DNA from: Balanoglossus misakiensis
Taxonomy: Eukaryota > Hemichordata
Assembly: GCA_040954595.2 (NCBI GenBank)
Contig: CM082595.2
Coordinates: 9,300,001-9,364,000, forward strand
Direction: 5' to 3'
Length of the DNA stretch: 64,000 nucleotides
The position numbers were made by a program, and so were the translations under genes. Each line of letters begins with the position of its first letter. Position 1 is the stretch's first letter. The notes under the pieces were generated by a model. That model searched no databases. It was given only the letters and a program-made list of their open reading frames with translations, and was not told the DNA's origin. Shown here in pieces: positions 40,787 to 51,537 of the stretch.

Positions 40787-43700
40787 TTACATGATATACA
40801 ATTGCTTTCGCCAATGTTTGAAAAATATGCTGTCAGTCGCTCTATCTGATGAACAGATCGCATCAAGTAAAACATTAGAAGAATTTTCGAGTCTACGCTT
40901 AAGATGGGTCCCTGGGATCGTTTTGCTCGTTGCTATGGGCCTTTATAGGACATTACACCCCGATTTGGACTAAGCCGTTTTCAGAGTCTAACAAGGGGCT
41001 GGTAACTAGTTGAAAATCTGCACGATTGTGAGCGCGCGCCCCCTGACGCCATTGATATGAAAATTAGCTAGGTCAAATTTCAAAAGCCTAAGGCTTTTTA
41101 TTCCGTGACCTCAAAAACGAACTTGATACGTATTCATTAGTTGCTTGAACCAGGGAAGATCGTGACGGATTTTGTTTTCGAATATTATCGTTGTATCCTA
41201 AGATTTCAGCATACCCGTACCACACCTGAAAAAGTCATCGATTTTGGGTGTTTTTGGACGCACTCTTCCACCGGTATCGCTTCTTAGCACGACGAAAACC
41301 GAAAAAACGATCCGTCACACTGTGCGGAAGTGCGTTCTCAACAAGCAGGTCAAATTTGACTGGCGTACGTGGCCTATGAAAAAAGCCTTAGGGATTTTCG
41401 TGAACGGTACAAAATCTCTGTGTACAAAACATTGGATTTTTAGCGTTCGATCCAGTTACTGTGGTTACAGGACGCGCACGCTATCGCTGACCGCTGCTTT
41501 GCCGTATTAGCGTGGCGGCCTATGGCCGGGTGGTAGCTGCCGTAAACATACTCGGACAGGGGGTGTGCACATAATCGTGCAGATTTTCAACTAGTTACCA
41601 GCCCCTTGTTAGACTCTGAAAACGGCTTAGTCCAAATCGGGGTGTAATGTCCTATAAAGGCCCACAGCAACGAGCAAAAAGATCCCAGGGACCCATCTTA
41701 AAACTGTACATATTGCGTCTAAAAACTTCACCAAGTGACAATACATGTACATGGTTTGTAGCAAACATACCCGATGCACAGCAAAATGGCGGAAGACCGA
41801 GAAATCTTCTGCAAACATTATTGTACATAGTTTTAAATTTTTTCATCGGTTTAACTTTAAAGGATGCCCACAAACTGCAACAGTAAATATTACTACAATA
41901 TGCCAAAAATAAAACTTTCTTCACATCTTGACTACAATGTTGAAAATGTCTCAATAGCATGTTTGCTCTTACACAAAATGCTCTTCTCTGTCGTTCAATA
42001 TCTTCATTATCACAACCATCACAAGATATAACATGGCCCAGATAGGTGTGTACAGGTACAAACTTTAAAGTGATGTCATTAAGTTTAACCGAAGGAATTC
42101 TTTGAACGCTCATATTCTTCCCATTAAAAAGCATGCACACAGTTTTACTAGAATTATAAATGATATCATAATCCTTGCCATAAATTTCACAAATTCTAAG
42201 AAGACGGCGTAGACCCTTAATACTTGGACTGAGTAGAGTCATGTCGTCAGCGTAACCTAAAGTGTTAGCGCTGACACCACACATGGTACAGCTAACTTTG
42301 GCTTTACAGAGTGCATTGATAATATCATCAATGTAGACATTAAAAAGATAGGGAGAGAGTACCCCCCCTTGTCTTACACCGTTAGAAACAGAAAACAACT
42401 CTGAGGTTTCATTACCCCACAACACAGTAAACAATTGATTTCTGTACCATTAATATAAAATTCGTACAGCATACAAGGGAACATTCCTGTCGATGTGCTT
42501 GTTAATTATAACCAGTTTAAAGTGATTAACTCTGTCAAAAGCTTTTGAAGCATCCAGAAAACAAGTAAACACTGGTCTTCCATTGCTGGTGTAGTAGCTA
42601 ATGATTTCTTTAAATGCAAATAAACACAGGTCAGTTGAATGTTCTCGCTTGAAACCAAATTGTAAATAATGAGAGGTAAGAAACTCCTCACAACGAGAAA
42701 GTAAAATATGCTCAAAAACTTTAGAGAAAACAGTTGCTAGTGCTATCGGCCGGTAGTTACTGGCATCACTACAAAGCTTAGTTTTATCCTTAATAATTGG
42801 AACTAAATTAACATTGATAGCCTCAGTTGGCAGGTAACCATGAACAATCATTGCATTAATACAACAAGTCAAAAAGGGTAAAATAGAGGAGTCTGAGAAT
42901 TTGAGGTGCTCAGCTAAAATATTGTCAATGCCAGCTGTCTTACCATCAGGTAACTTATGTATAGCAGAAATTACTTCGTCTTCAGAAACATACATATCAG
43001 AAGAAAATTTAACATACTTCATTTTCTCCTCGATGTCATTTTTACCAGTCTGAGCCTGGACAGAATTCAAAATATCACTGAAATGCTTGTGCCACATAAT
43101 TGCAATTTCACTCTCACCAGTCGCTCCACCTACAGTGTCAGAAAGCGGCGTTTTTCTGCTAGTTTGCTTTCTGACTTCCTCCCAGAAGTCGTTCTGTTTG
43201 TGGCAGCGTAAATTATCAGCCATCTTGTCAGCCCTATTTTGATTCTCAATCTTTTTACAAGCACGTAAAGCATACTAAAAACGAGCTCTGGAAGATTTCA
43301 TGGTTTCAAAAAGCGGGCCTTGTTTAGGTTAACCCACATTAACCCATAATAAAAACATGGAACGGGCATAGTCGTGACTTTCTTTTACAAAATCGTTCCA
43401 GCCAGGCACAACATGAACTTTCTGGTGAAACTTACGTCTAATGGTATCTTTTGCAGCACAATTCAATGCGTCCACAATACTACTATAACAAGTATCAATT
43501 GCCTGTAAATGCGAAGGGTCTGTACAGTTCACATTAGTGCAGAATAACTCTTCGGATAAATTAATCTTATCAATCTTGGCTTTGGTACAACCGGTGTAGG
43601 CGGATATATTCTGCTGTGACAATTTTTTCCAATCAACTCGAAAATTACATTGCTTGAAGGAACTACTGCTGAAGCTTTCATCAGCAGAAGTGTTGAAATG

Positions 43701-43818
43701 AACCTCTATTGAAACAGGAATATGGTCGGAGTCAACAACATTGCAAAGACTCGAAATTGAAAGAACATTGCTATGAGAAATTTCAGTGGTAACACAGTAG
43801 TCAATCCAAACTCAGCGT
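40787..43818 (-). pseudogene. Endonuclease-reverse transcriptase frame with several stops
   Basis: One minus-strand frame can be followed through the whole element but is broken. There is a TGA at 43814-43812 in the endonuclease part, a TAA at 43331-43329 after the LLWVNVG segment, a TAG at 43277-43275, and a TAA at 42452-42450 between the FLDASKAFDRV and GVRQGGVLSP blocks. The catalytic YADD is intact (near 42250). The C-terminal end is split by the inserted TTAA element. Left of that insertion (40898-40787) the frame resumes for about 37 codons to a natural TAA. The longest uninterrupted pieces are 42450-43223 and 41652-42434. The last codons of the latter lie inside the inserted element and are not native. 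It cannot make a full protein. Confidence 0.85.
40903..41697. mobile_element. 795-bp TTAA-flanked terminal-inverted-repeat element, non-autonomous
   Basis: Terminal inverted repeats of about 130 bp (40903-41032 and 41568-41697) begin GATGGGTCCCTGGGATC and differ at only about three positions. Each end is bordered by TTAA (40899-40902 and 41698-41701), consistent with a TTAA target-site duplication. Removing the element together with one TTAA rejoins the retrotransposon reading frame exactly, which supports these ends. The 535-bp interior has no long open frame and no recognisable transposase, so it would need an enzyme supplied elsewhere. TTAA targeting is typical of the piggyBac superfamily; the terminal bases are not the usual CCC, so the family is left open. 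Low divergence between the ends suggests a fairly young insertion. Confidence 0.85.
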
Positions 43819-43819
43819 A

Positions 43820-44018
43820 ATTCAATAAAACGCCCTAACACAGCCTGAACTCCGATAATGTGTTGTCCCAAAATTCATTCCGTGGAAAATAATCACTGGT
43901 CTGTTTACGTATTTCAGCCGATTTTCCAAGGACTACTGCAACCCGCCAGAAGTGAGTAGCCTGCTAATGAGATCTCCACAACATAACGTAATGACGGTCA
44001 AAGTCCGATGCCCCAGTG
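43820..44018 (+). repeat. Right copy of diverged direct repeat flanking the retrotransposon
   Basis: This is the partner of 40440-40634, on the same strand. Shared words are AATCACTGGTCTG, ACGTATTTCAG, TGCTAATGA, CACAACAT and CCAGTGT. Divergence is high, so this is not a recent long terminal repeat pair. Confidence 0.6.
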
Positions 44019-44530
44019 TCCGTCCTCAGCCCACCAAAAAAGCGAAAAAATATTACAAAAATCTTCTTCTCAAAATCGACGTGGCCTAGGACCTTGAAAT
44101 TTGGCACAGGGGATTTTTGCCACATGGTCTACAAATATCGCGAAAAGAATGTACATGCCCCAATTAACGTGCAAATTAGGTCAATTTGAAAATTTCGCTC
44201 GATTATAGCAACAAAGTCACGTGACTAATTACAAATTCAAAGGGCTGGTGCACCAGTACTATGGGCCCCAACCACCGTGCCAAATTTGGAAGGCGCACCT
44301 GCCGGAATTTCAGAGAAAAACGGGCGCAAAAAAACGACTCAAGAAGAAAGAAGACAAACTCCAGCAATAACAGAAGGGGACCAAGCGCCTGAGGGCTCTT
44401 GGTCCCCTAAATATGGGACTAAACTTGACAGATACCCGGAATATTTTCCTATTCAGGATATCTGGTTGCATTTCCACCTAAAGGCGTCCTATTGGCGTGG
44501 AAATTGTATAACTTGAAATCGTTTGACTGG
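44019..44530. repeat. Interspersed-repeat-like sequence with strong hairpin
   Basis: Phrases such as TCTTCTTCTC, CTTGAAATTTGG and GTGCAAATTAGG resemble the tandem repeat at 58155-58565 (TCTTCTTCTCC, CTGAAATTTGG, TGCAAATTAG), suggesting a related repeat class. At 44378-44409 GGGGACCAAG and CTTGGTCCCC form a 10-bp perfect stem around a 12-base loop. A 79-codon open frame at 44277-44516 crosses the hairpin; it resembles no protein I know and is probably chance. Confidence 0.5.
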
Positions 44531-45148
44531 GTGATAGGTATTAATATCTTATGATGTTATAAAACACTTGGCTCGCCGAAGGTATGGACCGATTATAGCG
44601 TCAGTCGTGTCATACAATCTATATGAACGTCATGGGTCAATAAACTTGATGGTCCAATAAAATTCAATGGTTAGTAAAACTATTGTGTCCAATGTCTGCA
44701 GAGTATACTGGCTGCAACATGTGTATGAGTCAGGATTAATGTCTGTAGCCATCAACCCAAAAGGTGAACGTCCTATTCTCACTAACTTAAATAGGTTTTG
44801 CGACCTAGTTGAGTTATAAAAACCTTATGATAAAGTCGACACAATTTCAAGATGACGATGTGCAAATGAGAGTTCATAAGCTAAAGTAAAGTTCAATGAA
44901 TTCTATACAAAGTTCAAAAAAGATTGTTTACTAAAGGAAGACATGAAAAAACTGATATCGTCTCTTCATATTCGTACATGTCTAACTGTTGTGATTTGAC
45001 CCCTCCCCCCCCCCCCCCCAGGACATGGTACATGAAGCTATTACTTAGTACACACTTAAACAATTGGCATTTGAAGTTCCTTGCTTGACAGTGTTTAATG
45101 CGGTGGTCAGTCGCGTTTATCTCTCGCCACTTCATGCATCATGTCGCC
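44531..45148. other. Non-coding stretch, nothing recognised
   Basis: No coding exon, RNA gene or repeat was recognised. There is a CCCTCCCCCC run near 45001-45020. If the first exon and promoter of the downstream gene lie inside this window, they could be here, but no start codon with a signal peptide and a good donor is visible. Confidence 0.4.
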
Positions 45149-45447
45149 TTAAAGGGGCAAACTCTCTCTCCCGTCGCCCTTTTCTATTAATAATGTTTGA
45201 TACAAGACACCGTTTATATTAATGGGCATGTGTATATGTAGTGAATGAACGTTCAACCACACACAACTTCCATCCTGCTTGTATGATATGAGAGTAAAAA
45301 CTCGCCCAAAATGAATAAATGGTAGAGACCGATTTTTCAGTTTGGCGAGTTTTCGCTCTCGTGTCTACATGCGGGATGGAAGGTGTGTGCGGTTGAACGT
45401 TGCATCACTATATATCCACATTTACATTAACATAAACGGTGTTTTGT
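45149..45447. mobile_element. Foldback MITE, TTAA-type family, copy 1
   Basis: It begins TTAAAGGGGCAAACTCTCTC and contains GATACAAGACACCGTTTAT, GTTCAACCACACACAACTTC and ATGAATAAATGG. It then folds back through GGGATGGAAGGTGTGTG, CACTATATATCCACAT and AACATAAACGGTG. The last part of the right arm is missing where another repeat begins near 45448. Related copies are at 46239, 56639, 57318 and, partly, 60787. Confidence 0.75.
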
Positions 45448-45722
45448 ATTGTCATTTCTTTTAATCGTGGATTTTCGTTTCTGATTTGTATGTATAATGA
45501 AAATCCATTTTGGGTCACTGCACTTGTTTTCGACTTTAAACAAGGCCGTGAATTTAGTCGATAATTGAAGAAAACTGCTGACGGTCAGCATTTTCTACCA
45601 ATGGTTTGCCTATGAATACAATATTGAACAAAGTTTATCTCAAAATAGACCGTGGTGAATTTATTTTGATTTGTCGGAGCTATGTGTAAAATTTCCTGAA
45701 AATGACAATAATAGAAGGGAGT
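45448..45722 (+). repeat. Interspersed repeat of about 300 bp, copy 1
   Basis: This matches the reverse complement of 63236-63556 over nearly its whole length and 61997-62163 over its left half. Shared words are GTCATTTCTTTTAAT, AATTTAGTCGATAATTGAA, CCAATGGTTTG, TTTATCTCAAAATAGA and GCTATGTGTAAAATTTC. It has no coding content. The copy ends about 120 bp before the first recognised exon. Confidence 0.7.
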
Positions 45723-45843
45723 TTTCTAACTATTCTCCATGTACTCCTATGGGAAGAGACACAGGCGCACTGTTTACCAGTTGACGTTCTGCGCGTACAT
45801 CATTGAGTGTACTGGCAGCTAACTTATTGTTTATTTGTAACAG

Positions 45844-45901
45844 CAATTGGATCTTGGAGCACTGTTTGGAACACCCTTTGTGAAATATGAATGTCCAGAA
45901 G
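45844..45901 (+). CDS. Exon a: upstream segment ending at the start of the lectin domain
   Basis: Nineteen codons plus one base, read as QLDLGALFGTPFVKYECPEG with the next exon. The acceptor is TTTATTTGTAACAG, with an in-frame TAA just upstream, and the donor is GTAAGT. The final ECPEG joins to GYQLRGASCY in exon b, the usual opening of a C-type lectin-like domain (a Cys pair near the start). The first 15 residues match no domain I know. Phase at the 5' side is 0, so at least one earlier exon must exist. The other two frames contain stops, and only this one joins the next exon sensibly. Confidence 0.7.
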
Positions 45902-46238
45902 GTAAGTTGAATTGACCCTAGCCCTTTCACCAACATGGTTCAGTCAAAACCAATTGTTTTATATGGTAATGTTGGACCTCTAAAGAGGAAACGGGGGGGG
46001 GGGGGTGATGAAAGGTTTAAGACTTACAGATCACAACTTAAATAGCCATTCAGAAAGAGGCTTAGAGTGGAGTATCAAATCGGACGATACCACTGACTGG
46101 TGGAGGAAGACAAAATAAGCAAACTGAGTAGATGAGTGCTCAGATTTCTTCAGAGGACCAAACGTTTCAAAGAATTATACGTGACAATCCATGCCTGGTC
46201 CGTCAGTAGATATAAACAGAACATTGTGGCTGTATTCA

Positions 46239-46537
46239 TTAAAGGGACAAAGTCTCTCTCTCGCTGCCCTTTTTCCATTAATTATGTTTGATACAAGACT
46301 GCGTTTATATTATTCTACATGTGGATATAGTGAATCAACGTTCAACCATACACACCTTCCACTCCGCTTGTATAGACACGAGAGTTTTAAAAAGTCGCCA
46401 AAATGAATAAACGGTCTCTACCATTTATTCATTTCGGGCGGGTTTTTACTCTCGTATCATACAAGCGGGATGGAAGTTGTGTGTGGTTGAACGTTCATTC
46501 ACTAACATAAACGGTGTCTTGTATCATGTCCCTTTAA
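46239..46537. mobile_element. Foldback MITE, TTAA-type family, copy 2
   Basis: It begins TTAAAGGGACAAAGTCTCTC and ends GTATCATGTCCCTTTAA; the arms share GGTCTCTACC and AACATAAACGGTGTC. It lies in the intron between exons a and b and ends 63 bp before exon b. The right arm has an internal deletion compared with copy 4. Confidence 0.8.
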
Positions 46538-46600
46538 CACTTTTGAAGCATTTTACTAATGCTAACATGACTAGACCAATTGAATGATGTTACATTGCAG

Positions 46601-46682
46601 GTTATCAACTCAGAGGGGCGTCTTGTTATAAAGCGGTACCTGACAAACAATCAGCTGGCAACGCTGAAAATACCTGTCAGTC
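46601..46682 (+). CDS. Exon b: C-type lectin-like domain, first part
   Basis: Read in the frame set by exon a (two bases, then 26 codons, then two bases), it contains GASCYKAV and ENTCQS, the second and third cysteines of a long-form C-type lectin-like domain. It has a TTACATTGCAG acceptor and a GTAAGTAT donor. A different frame is also open here and could mislead a gene finder. The correct frame is proved by the join to exon c, giving CQSFYGGHLTVIE, the standard motif of the fold. Confidence 0.85.
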
Positions 46683-47334
46683 GTAAGTATGAAAGTATAC
46701 ATCATTTGAGTAGAATTTTATGGGAGATCCTAACAAGGCTTGGACATGTCACGCACAAATACAAAGGGCGCGTATAAAGACAGACAAAACCTCGCTTAGT
46801 GTGAGGTGTTCAGCGATTGCATCTGATAAGTCGAAAATGCTTGATCACGTGTCATGTTCAGTTGGGAAATTGGATATGTCTCAGGCCAAAAAAACTAATA
46901 TGTGCTATTCCGATTACATGGTTTTCAAAAATAGGGTAGGTAGAAAGGGACATTTTTTTATTTTTCAATTTTTTTATATCTTTGGCCGTCGTAGTGTAGA
47001 AGAATGACATCATAGTTCTTGCGTGATTCTCGCAATTTTCATGAATTGTTGTATATTTGACATCGTTATTTTTACTTCCGGTTTACGAAGATCTAAACTG
47101 TTTTGGGTCGGCGGGCTAAAATTAGGGTAGTTCGGGTAATCGTTATGACATTGGGAGCTACGGCTGCAAAGCCATGTGTCTCGTGCGAAAAGGGCCCTTA
47201 ACCTTTTGCAATATTTAACAGCAAACAACAGACAGTTTTGAGAATAAAAGGTTTCCGTCGTGTCTGACTTTCATATCGCATTAATAGCATATCCCTAAAT
47301 TTAAAGAAATTAGGAGAGACAGAGTGAAACAGGC
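46683..47334. other. Intron sequence, nothing recognised
   Basis: This is the start of the 5.6-kb intron between exons b and c. It has AT-rich patches near 46950 and no repeat or coding match that I can support. Confidence 0.4.
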
Positions 47335-47520
47335 AGAGTGGCAGACAGACACAAGCAGACAGACAGAGCAACATTCATCAGTAGAGACACTCATCGGTCG
47401 CTCGCTCGCTCGCTCGCTCACTCTCTCTCTCAGAGAGAGGGGGCAGACAGTCAGACAGACCGACGTTGACAGACAGTCAGTAAGTCAGTCAGCCAGTTAA
47501 TCAGTCAGTCAGACGTCAAA
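47335..47520. repeat. Low-complexity CAGA/GCTC/GTCA simple repeats
   Basis: Mixed short repeats in a row: CAGACAGACA type, GCTCGCTCGCTCGCTC, CTCTCTCTCTCAGAGAGAG and AGTCAGTCAG. This is simple-sequence DNA inside the intron. Confidence 0.85.
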
Positions 47521-50065
47521 GACACAGTGACACAAACACAGCGAGGGAGACAACAGGACCTTTCATGCTTAAACCCCTGTTCTTCTGTTATAAACTTTGA
47601 AAACCGTTCGTTTTCAGACTGCAGATTGCTCGAATAACGCGACACACTGCCGAAACAATAAAACAAATACTAGTGGGAGCTCATAAAATAAAATCGCTCA
47701 ACCATTCCGTCGTCCTGAGTGACCTCAGCCACATTAATTCCGACGTCTTTTTAGGGTCATGAAAAAAGTCACAAATAAGGTATTTCCCCTAGGTCCACCT
47801 GAAGCAAAAAGTTTTCGTTTCGACTCCATCATTCCGAATAGTAAGAAAGCAACAAAATTGAAAAGACAGATGTAAAATGCACTCTCTCTCACGTGGTAAC
47901 GTTTGTAACTATGGCAATCACGGTACGTGTTCAGTACACAGACAGGGAGAAAAGTTTCTCCATGCAATACATGTGTTCAGTAAGGTTTGACCTTGGTTTT
48001 ACATTGTACCATGATCGCCGCTTTCTAAGCATGGATGAACGACGGCGGTCAGACCCAATCGAACCCTTTCATGTCAGATGACCACGGTATCTCCACTGTG
48101 AGATGACATTTGACAAACCATTTGATTTCAACAAAATCTTCGCGTCGTCAACGCGTCGCATACCAGTCGCATATCGGTATTTACCCAATCATAAAAGTTG
48201 GAAATTCGGGAGACTCGATCTGCAACCAAGTTGAGAGTAAATTTTGACGTTTGACTATTGGCAAGTAAACAGGTTACACAATGACTTGTCGGTTTTTCCT
48301 CCGTCATGGTCGTTCTCGACCCAAGTCCCCCCTCCCAATGTCCTTCCTTGACATTTAGACACACCTTGCGGTATGACCTTGGTGGTCATGTGCAATTAGT
48401 TTTCTTGTATAAAAGCTTTTCATGCCGGGGTAGACGACTTGTGCGTGGATCATCAACATTTCAGTGATATTTCAACGCAAAGTTTTAGCAATATTAAGAA
48501 AACAGGTAGTGAGGTGTCAAATGCATATCAATGTACGAAAATTAGGTCAAGCCACCCGACAGCAACCGCTTTCACACAGTGTCGGACGTTGCACGGAATG
48601 TGAAACGTTACACTGCTTCGGCCGTTCACATGCACCTGGCCGTGGGTTTGATTGATGGTCAAACGCCCCCACTTACTTTGGGCGTTTTCAATGGTAAATG
48701 TGTCGTATTGATCAAAACCTTGCCGTAAACACATTTTTTTTGCTGAATCAACATTCAGAGTTCAGCCGTCTAGTTAACGAAGTATTGAAGTAAGCCACTT
48801 GTTCATCATTTTTTGTCTGTCAAACGTGTTTATTCGGACAGGGACCGGCCGCCAATGAGGGGTTTAGGGAGCCCACACGTACACTCTGGTACCTGGACAA
48901 TTAACATAGACATGTCGTGTGTACCGTCCGGTTCGAAAAGATTGGTTTAAGGTAGTCCTGGTAACAGTCATCCTAACGAGGCCAGGGGAGGTCTCCAAGG
49001 GCGAAATAAACATAGCTACCGATGACGAGTCGAATTCGAATCGGACGATGCTTGTTCATAAAAGGCACAGACATAAAGCTTCGAAGTTTTTTGTCTGTGA
49101 AGTAAAGATACGACTAATCAGCCTATAGTGTAACCGTAGACCCTGGAGAAATACCAGAGCACAGCACAATGCAGCAAATGGAGTGAAACAAGAACAAAGC
49201 TTAGTATCTGCCGCAAACAACGCTAAATCACACATTGACACTCCAAATAGAAGCAAGACAGCCGGGGGGGGGGGGGAGGCACAGTTGTAGATCGCGGTTT
49301 TGACCCGCCCCTTCCACATCCTGTAGATGTTTGTGCGTCCAAGGCATTTTTGATAAAATATAGACTTTTGTTTTTAGCTCGAGTGTGGCCTAAGTATATC
49401 ACCGTTCCCACGAAAAATGTCTGTCTTTTTCAAAACGTTGTATTATACTTCTGTGTTATTTGAACTCTAATACAAGTGACAGAATTAGAGGACAGATTTG
49501 GCACAGACAAAATTCGTATTAACAAACCACAGAGAAAACGTCAAAATGGAGCGATTTATAAAATGATCAATTCCACGAGTTTGCAAATTAAAGTTAAAGA
49601 GATACAGTTTCATTGGGTGGATCACTATCCTAGAGCGGTCTGGAAGCATGGGTGGATTTTTACCTGGTGTTTGTTTACCTGGTAAAAATAGGCTATTGTT
49701 CTCCCCTGCTTTTCATAGCGGATTTTTTAACACGTCTCCTCGAGATCAAACATTAATGAGCGATTAAAAGCGCTTCGTATACTTTTTGTGGGTCGAGTTG
49801 TGTTTTTCGTTTTATTTGGTCATTAATTCGATCAGAATGGATTGTTTATTGTTGTATTGTTAAAAGCTTGGATTTTATGTTTCAGTTGTGCAGAGTGCTT
49901 AAGTATGCTCGACTTGCGTGGCAATTCTGCATATTTGGAGCATTCTTTGGAATTTAATTGATTTGGACATGAGTTTGTTGTTTGGTTGGTCATGGAACAA
50001 CACGTGACATTGTCTGCATGACATTCTTTAGGGTGTTCCAATTCTGTAAATGACATGAGGTGGTT
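47521..50065. other. Intron sequence, no gene recognised
   Basis: I found no exon that joins the surrounding lectin exons. Open frames here are under 100 codons and lack domain motifs. Simple G/C runs occur (49262-49275). A degraded repeat origin is possible but I could not match copies within the window. Confidence 0.4.
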
Positions 50066-50212
50066 ACATAGGACCATATATGGCTGAGATGAGAACATAT
50101 GGCGGCGCTCTTTTTTCGCGTGTGCCACCCACTAAAAATCTGTGATTGGCTACATCTCAATTTGCCATGGTAACTATAGCTAATTTTCCATAGGTGACCG
50201 TATACCTTTAAT
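50066..50212 (-). mobile_element. Partial MITE related to the element at 63806
   Basis: The reverse complement begins AAAGGTATACGGTCACC and shares TATGGAAAATTAGCTATA, AGCCAATCACAGATTTT, GTGGCACACG and CAGCCATATATGG with 63806-63998. The far end does not match, so this copy is truncated or rearranged. Confidence 0.7.
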
Positions 50213-51188
50213 TGCCTGTTGGTACTAAACAGCACTCTCCCCGAGTCTAGTGAAACATCATTTTGGGGGATCTGGATTTCGTGTTCATTATTGCGTGACT
50301 GATACGGCGGGTATCGATTAGAATAGGCCCTATCGTTAAAATAGAAGTTCATTCTTGTCGGGCGACCCAGGAAGGCATAAGCTTGACGTGCCTAAAGTTT
50401 GTCGGACATTGTTCGACCATCACGGCTGCAAATTGGTTTAAGTTCGACCCTGGGCCCGGTGTAGCCTGCTCCAATAGAAATGGAGAAATTAAGTATAAGG
50501 CAACAACCCGAATGTGCCACTTTTTCACTCACAGCATCCCTATAAAACCACAGTAAGTGATAAAACAAAAGGTTAGGTCGACTTTTCATGTCCTTATGCG
50601 CATGAAAAGAAAAGAATGAGACAGGGTCAATGAAGTCTAGTATCGTGTCTTCGTGCACACGAAGACGCCCGAGCCGTTCATCATCATGGTATTCCTCGTG
50701 GAATCTCTTGGCAAGTGCATGGCGTGTACCGAGTCAGAACATGTAAATACTGACTTCTGCCATAGACGTACCAGGTGCTTCGACGAGTTGGCCTTCGGCA
50801 TTGTGGTTTTTTGGCTTTTCTAGTGAAGCCGAAGGCCAAAACCAAGGACCGTGACTAAACTGAAAAGCCCCCACCCCCCCCCCATCTCCCCCCCCCCGCC
50901 CTCACCAGTTTTTGTAGTAGATATGTTCTTCATGCCTACCCCAATTCTACCGCTGGCTGCGCTGTCACAGTGACCTCAAGCCAGGTCAAATTTGAGCTAA
51001 AAGACAAGTTCCGTCTACATACTCATGAATATTTCTTGGTTTCTTCGCGTATAAACTCAGGAATACTATGCCCCTGAAGCATCGGCTGGCTTTGATGCAC
51101 GTTATCATGTTTTAATTAGTCAAAGACCCACGGTAGCAAAGTAGGTAATTGTCTTTTTTTCACGCGTATCCTTTGGTCATATATTCTG
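50213..51188. other. Intron sequence with small hairpin
   Basis: At 50790-50838 GGCCTTCGGC and GCCGAAGGCC can pair over about 30 bases. C-rich runs lie at 50869-50901. No coding match. Confidence 0.4.
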
Positions 51189-51537
51189 CCTGCAGCCCCC
51201 AGCCCTCGCTGCAGTTTGCAGCCCCTCCATCTCCCCTGAACGAGTTTTGGTTTTGCCGATTGAAGTTGAATAACTGGGGAAAACGTAGGCAAAATCGACA
51301 AATACCGCGACATCCTTTGCCAGGTAAGCGCTGTATGGGTTCCGGGACCGATTTGGCGAAAAAATTGTGGAAAATTGTGGACTGGAGACGTCTGGAGTGT
51401 AGAAATTCGCTCCGGGCCCAAATCCCGGTCGCTCGTTGTGCGGTTTAGAATAGCTGGGACCTGCAGCCCCGCAAAAACAAATATCGTCCAGGGGAGATGG
51501 AGGGGCTGCAAACTGCAGCAACCCCCAGCCCCACATT
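51189..51537. mobile_element. Inverted-repeat element with GCAGTTTGCAGCCCC arms
   Basis: The left arm (about 51193-51243) and right arm (about 51488-51534) are inverted copies sharing GCTGCAGTTTGCAGCCCCTC and CATCTCCCCTG. The 245-bp interior has no convincing coding potential. Exact ends and target duplication are unclear. Confidence 0.65.

Larger units (their letters stand above)
40676..43818 (-). mobile_element. Non-LTR retrotransposon (LINE), 5'-truncated and inactive
   Basis: On the minus strand, from right to left, are the C-terminal end of an apurinic-type endonuclease (WIDY, then SDH, at about 43800-43680), a connector region with the sequence VPGW (near 43400), a reverse transcriptase with a FLDASKAFDRV block, a GVRQGGVLSP block and a YADD catalytic motif, and a C-terminal region. 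It ends in an AT-rich 3' region with AATAAAG near 40690. A 795 bp element interrupts it at 41697-40903. The 5' part, most of the endonuclease and any first frame, is absent. The right boundary is approximate because it meets a flanking direct repeat. Clade is not assigned; the motif spacing suits the Jockey/CR1-like group. Confidence 0.88.

Noticed and set aside
41652-41700. C-terminal residues KMGPWDLFARCCGPL of the reverse transcriptase frame
   Set aside because: They are read from the inverted repeat of the inserted TTAA element, not from the retrotransposon.
40440-44018. LTR retrotransposon with the flanking direct repeats as LTRs
   Set aside because: The internal reverse transcriptase is non-LTR type on the minus strand with an endonuclease upstream, and the flanking repeats are too diverged and show no LTR ends.
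44277-44516. 79-codon open frame with basic residues
   Set aside because: It overlaps repeat-like DNA with a perfect hairpin and shows no known motif or splice context.
46580-46777. 65-codon open frame starting MNDVTLQVINSEG
   Set aside because: It is the decoy frame of exon b; the lectin frame joins both neighbouring exons in phase.
51116-51536. Overlapping open frames of 99-131 codons on both strands
   Set aside because: They lie within an inverted-repeat element; mirror open frames on both strands are expected there.
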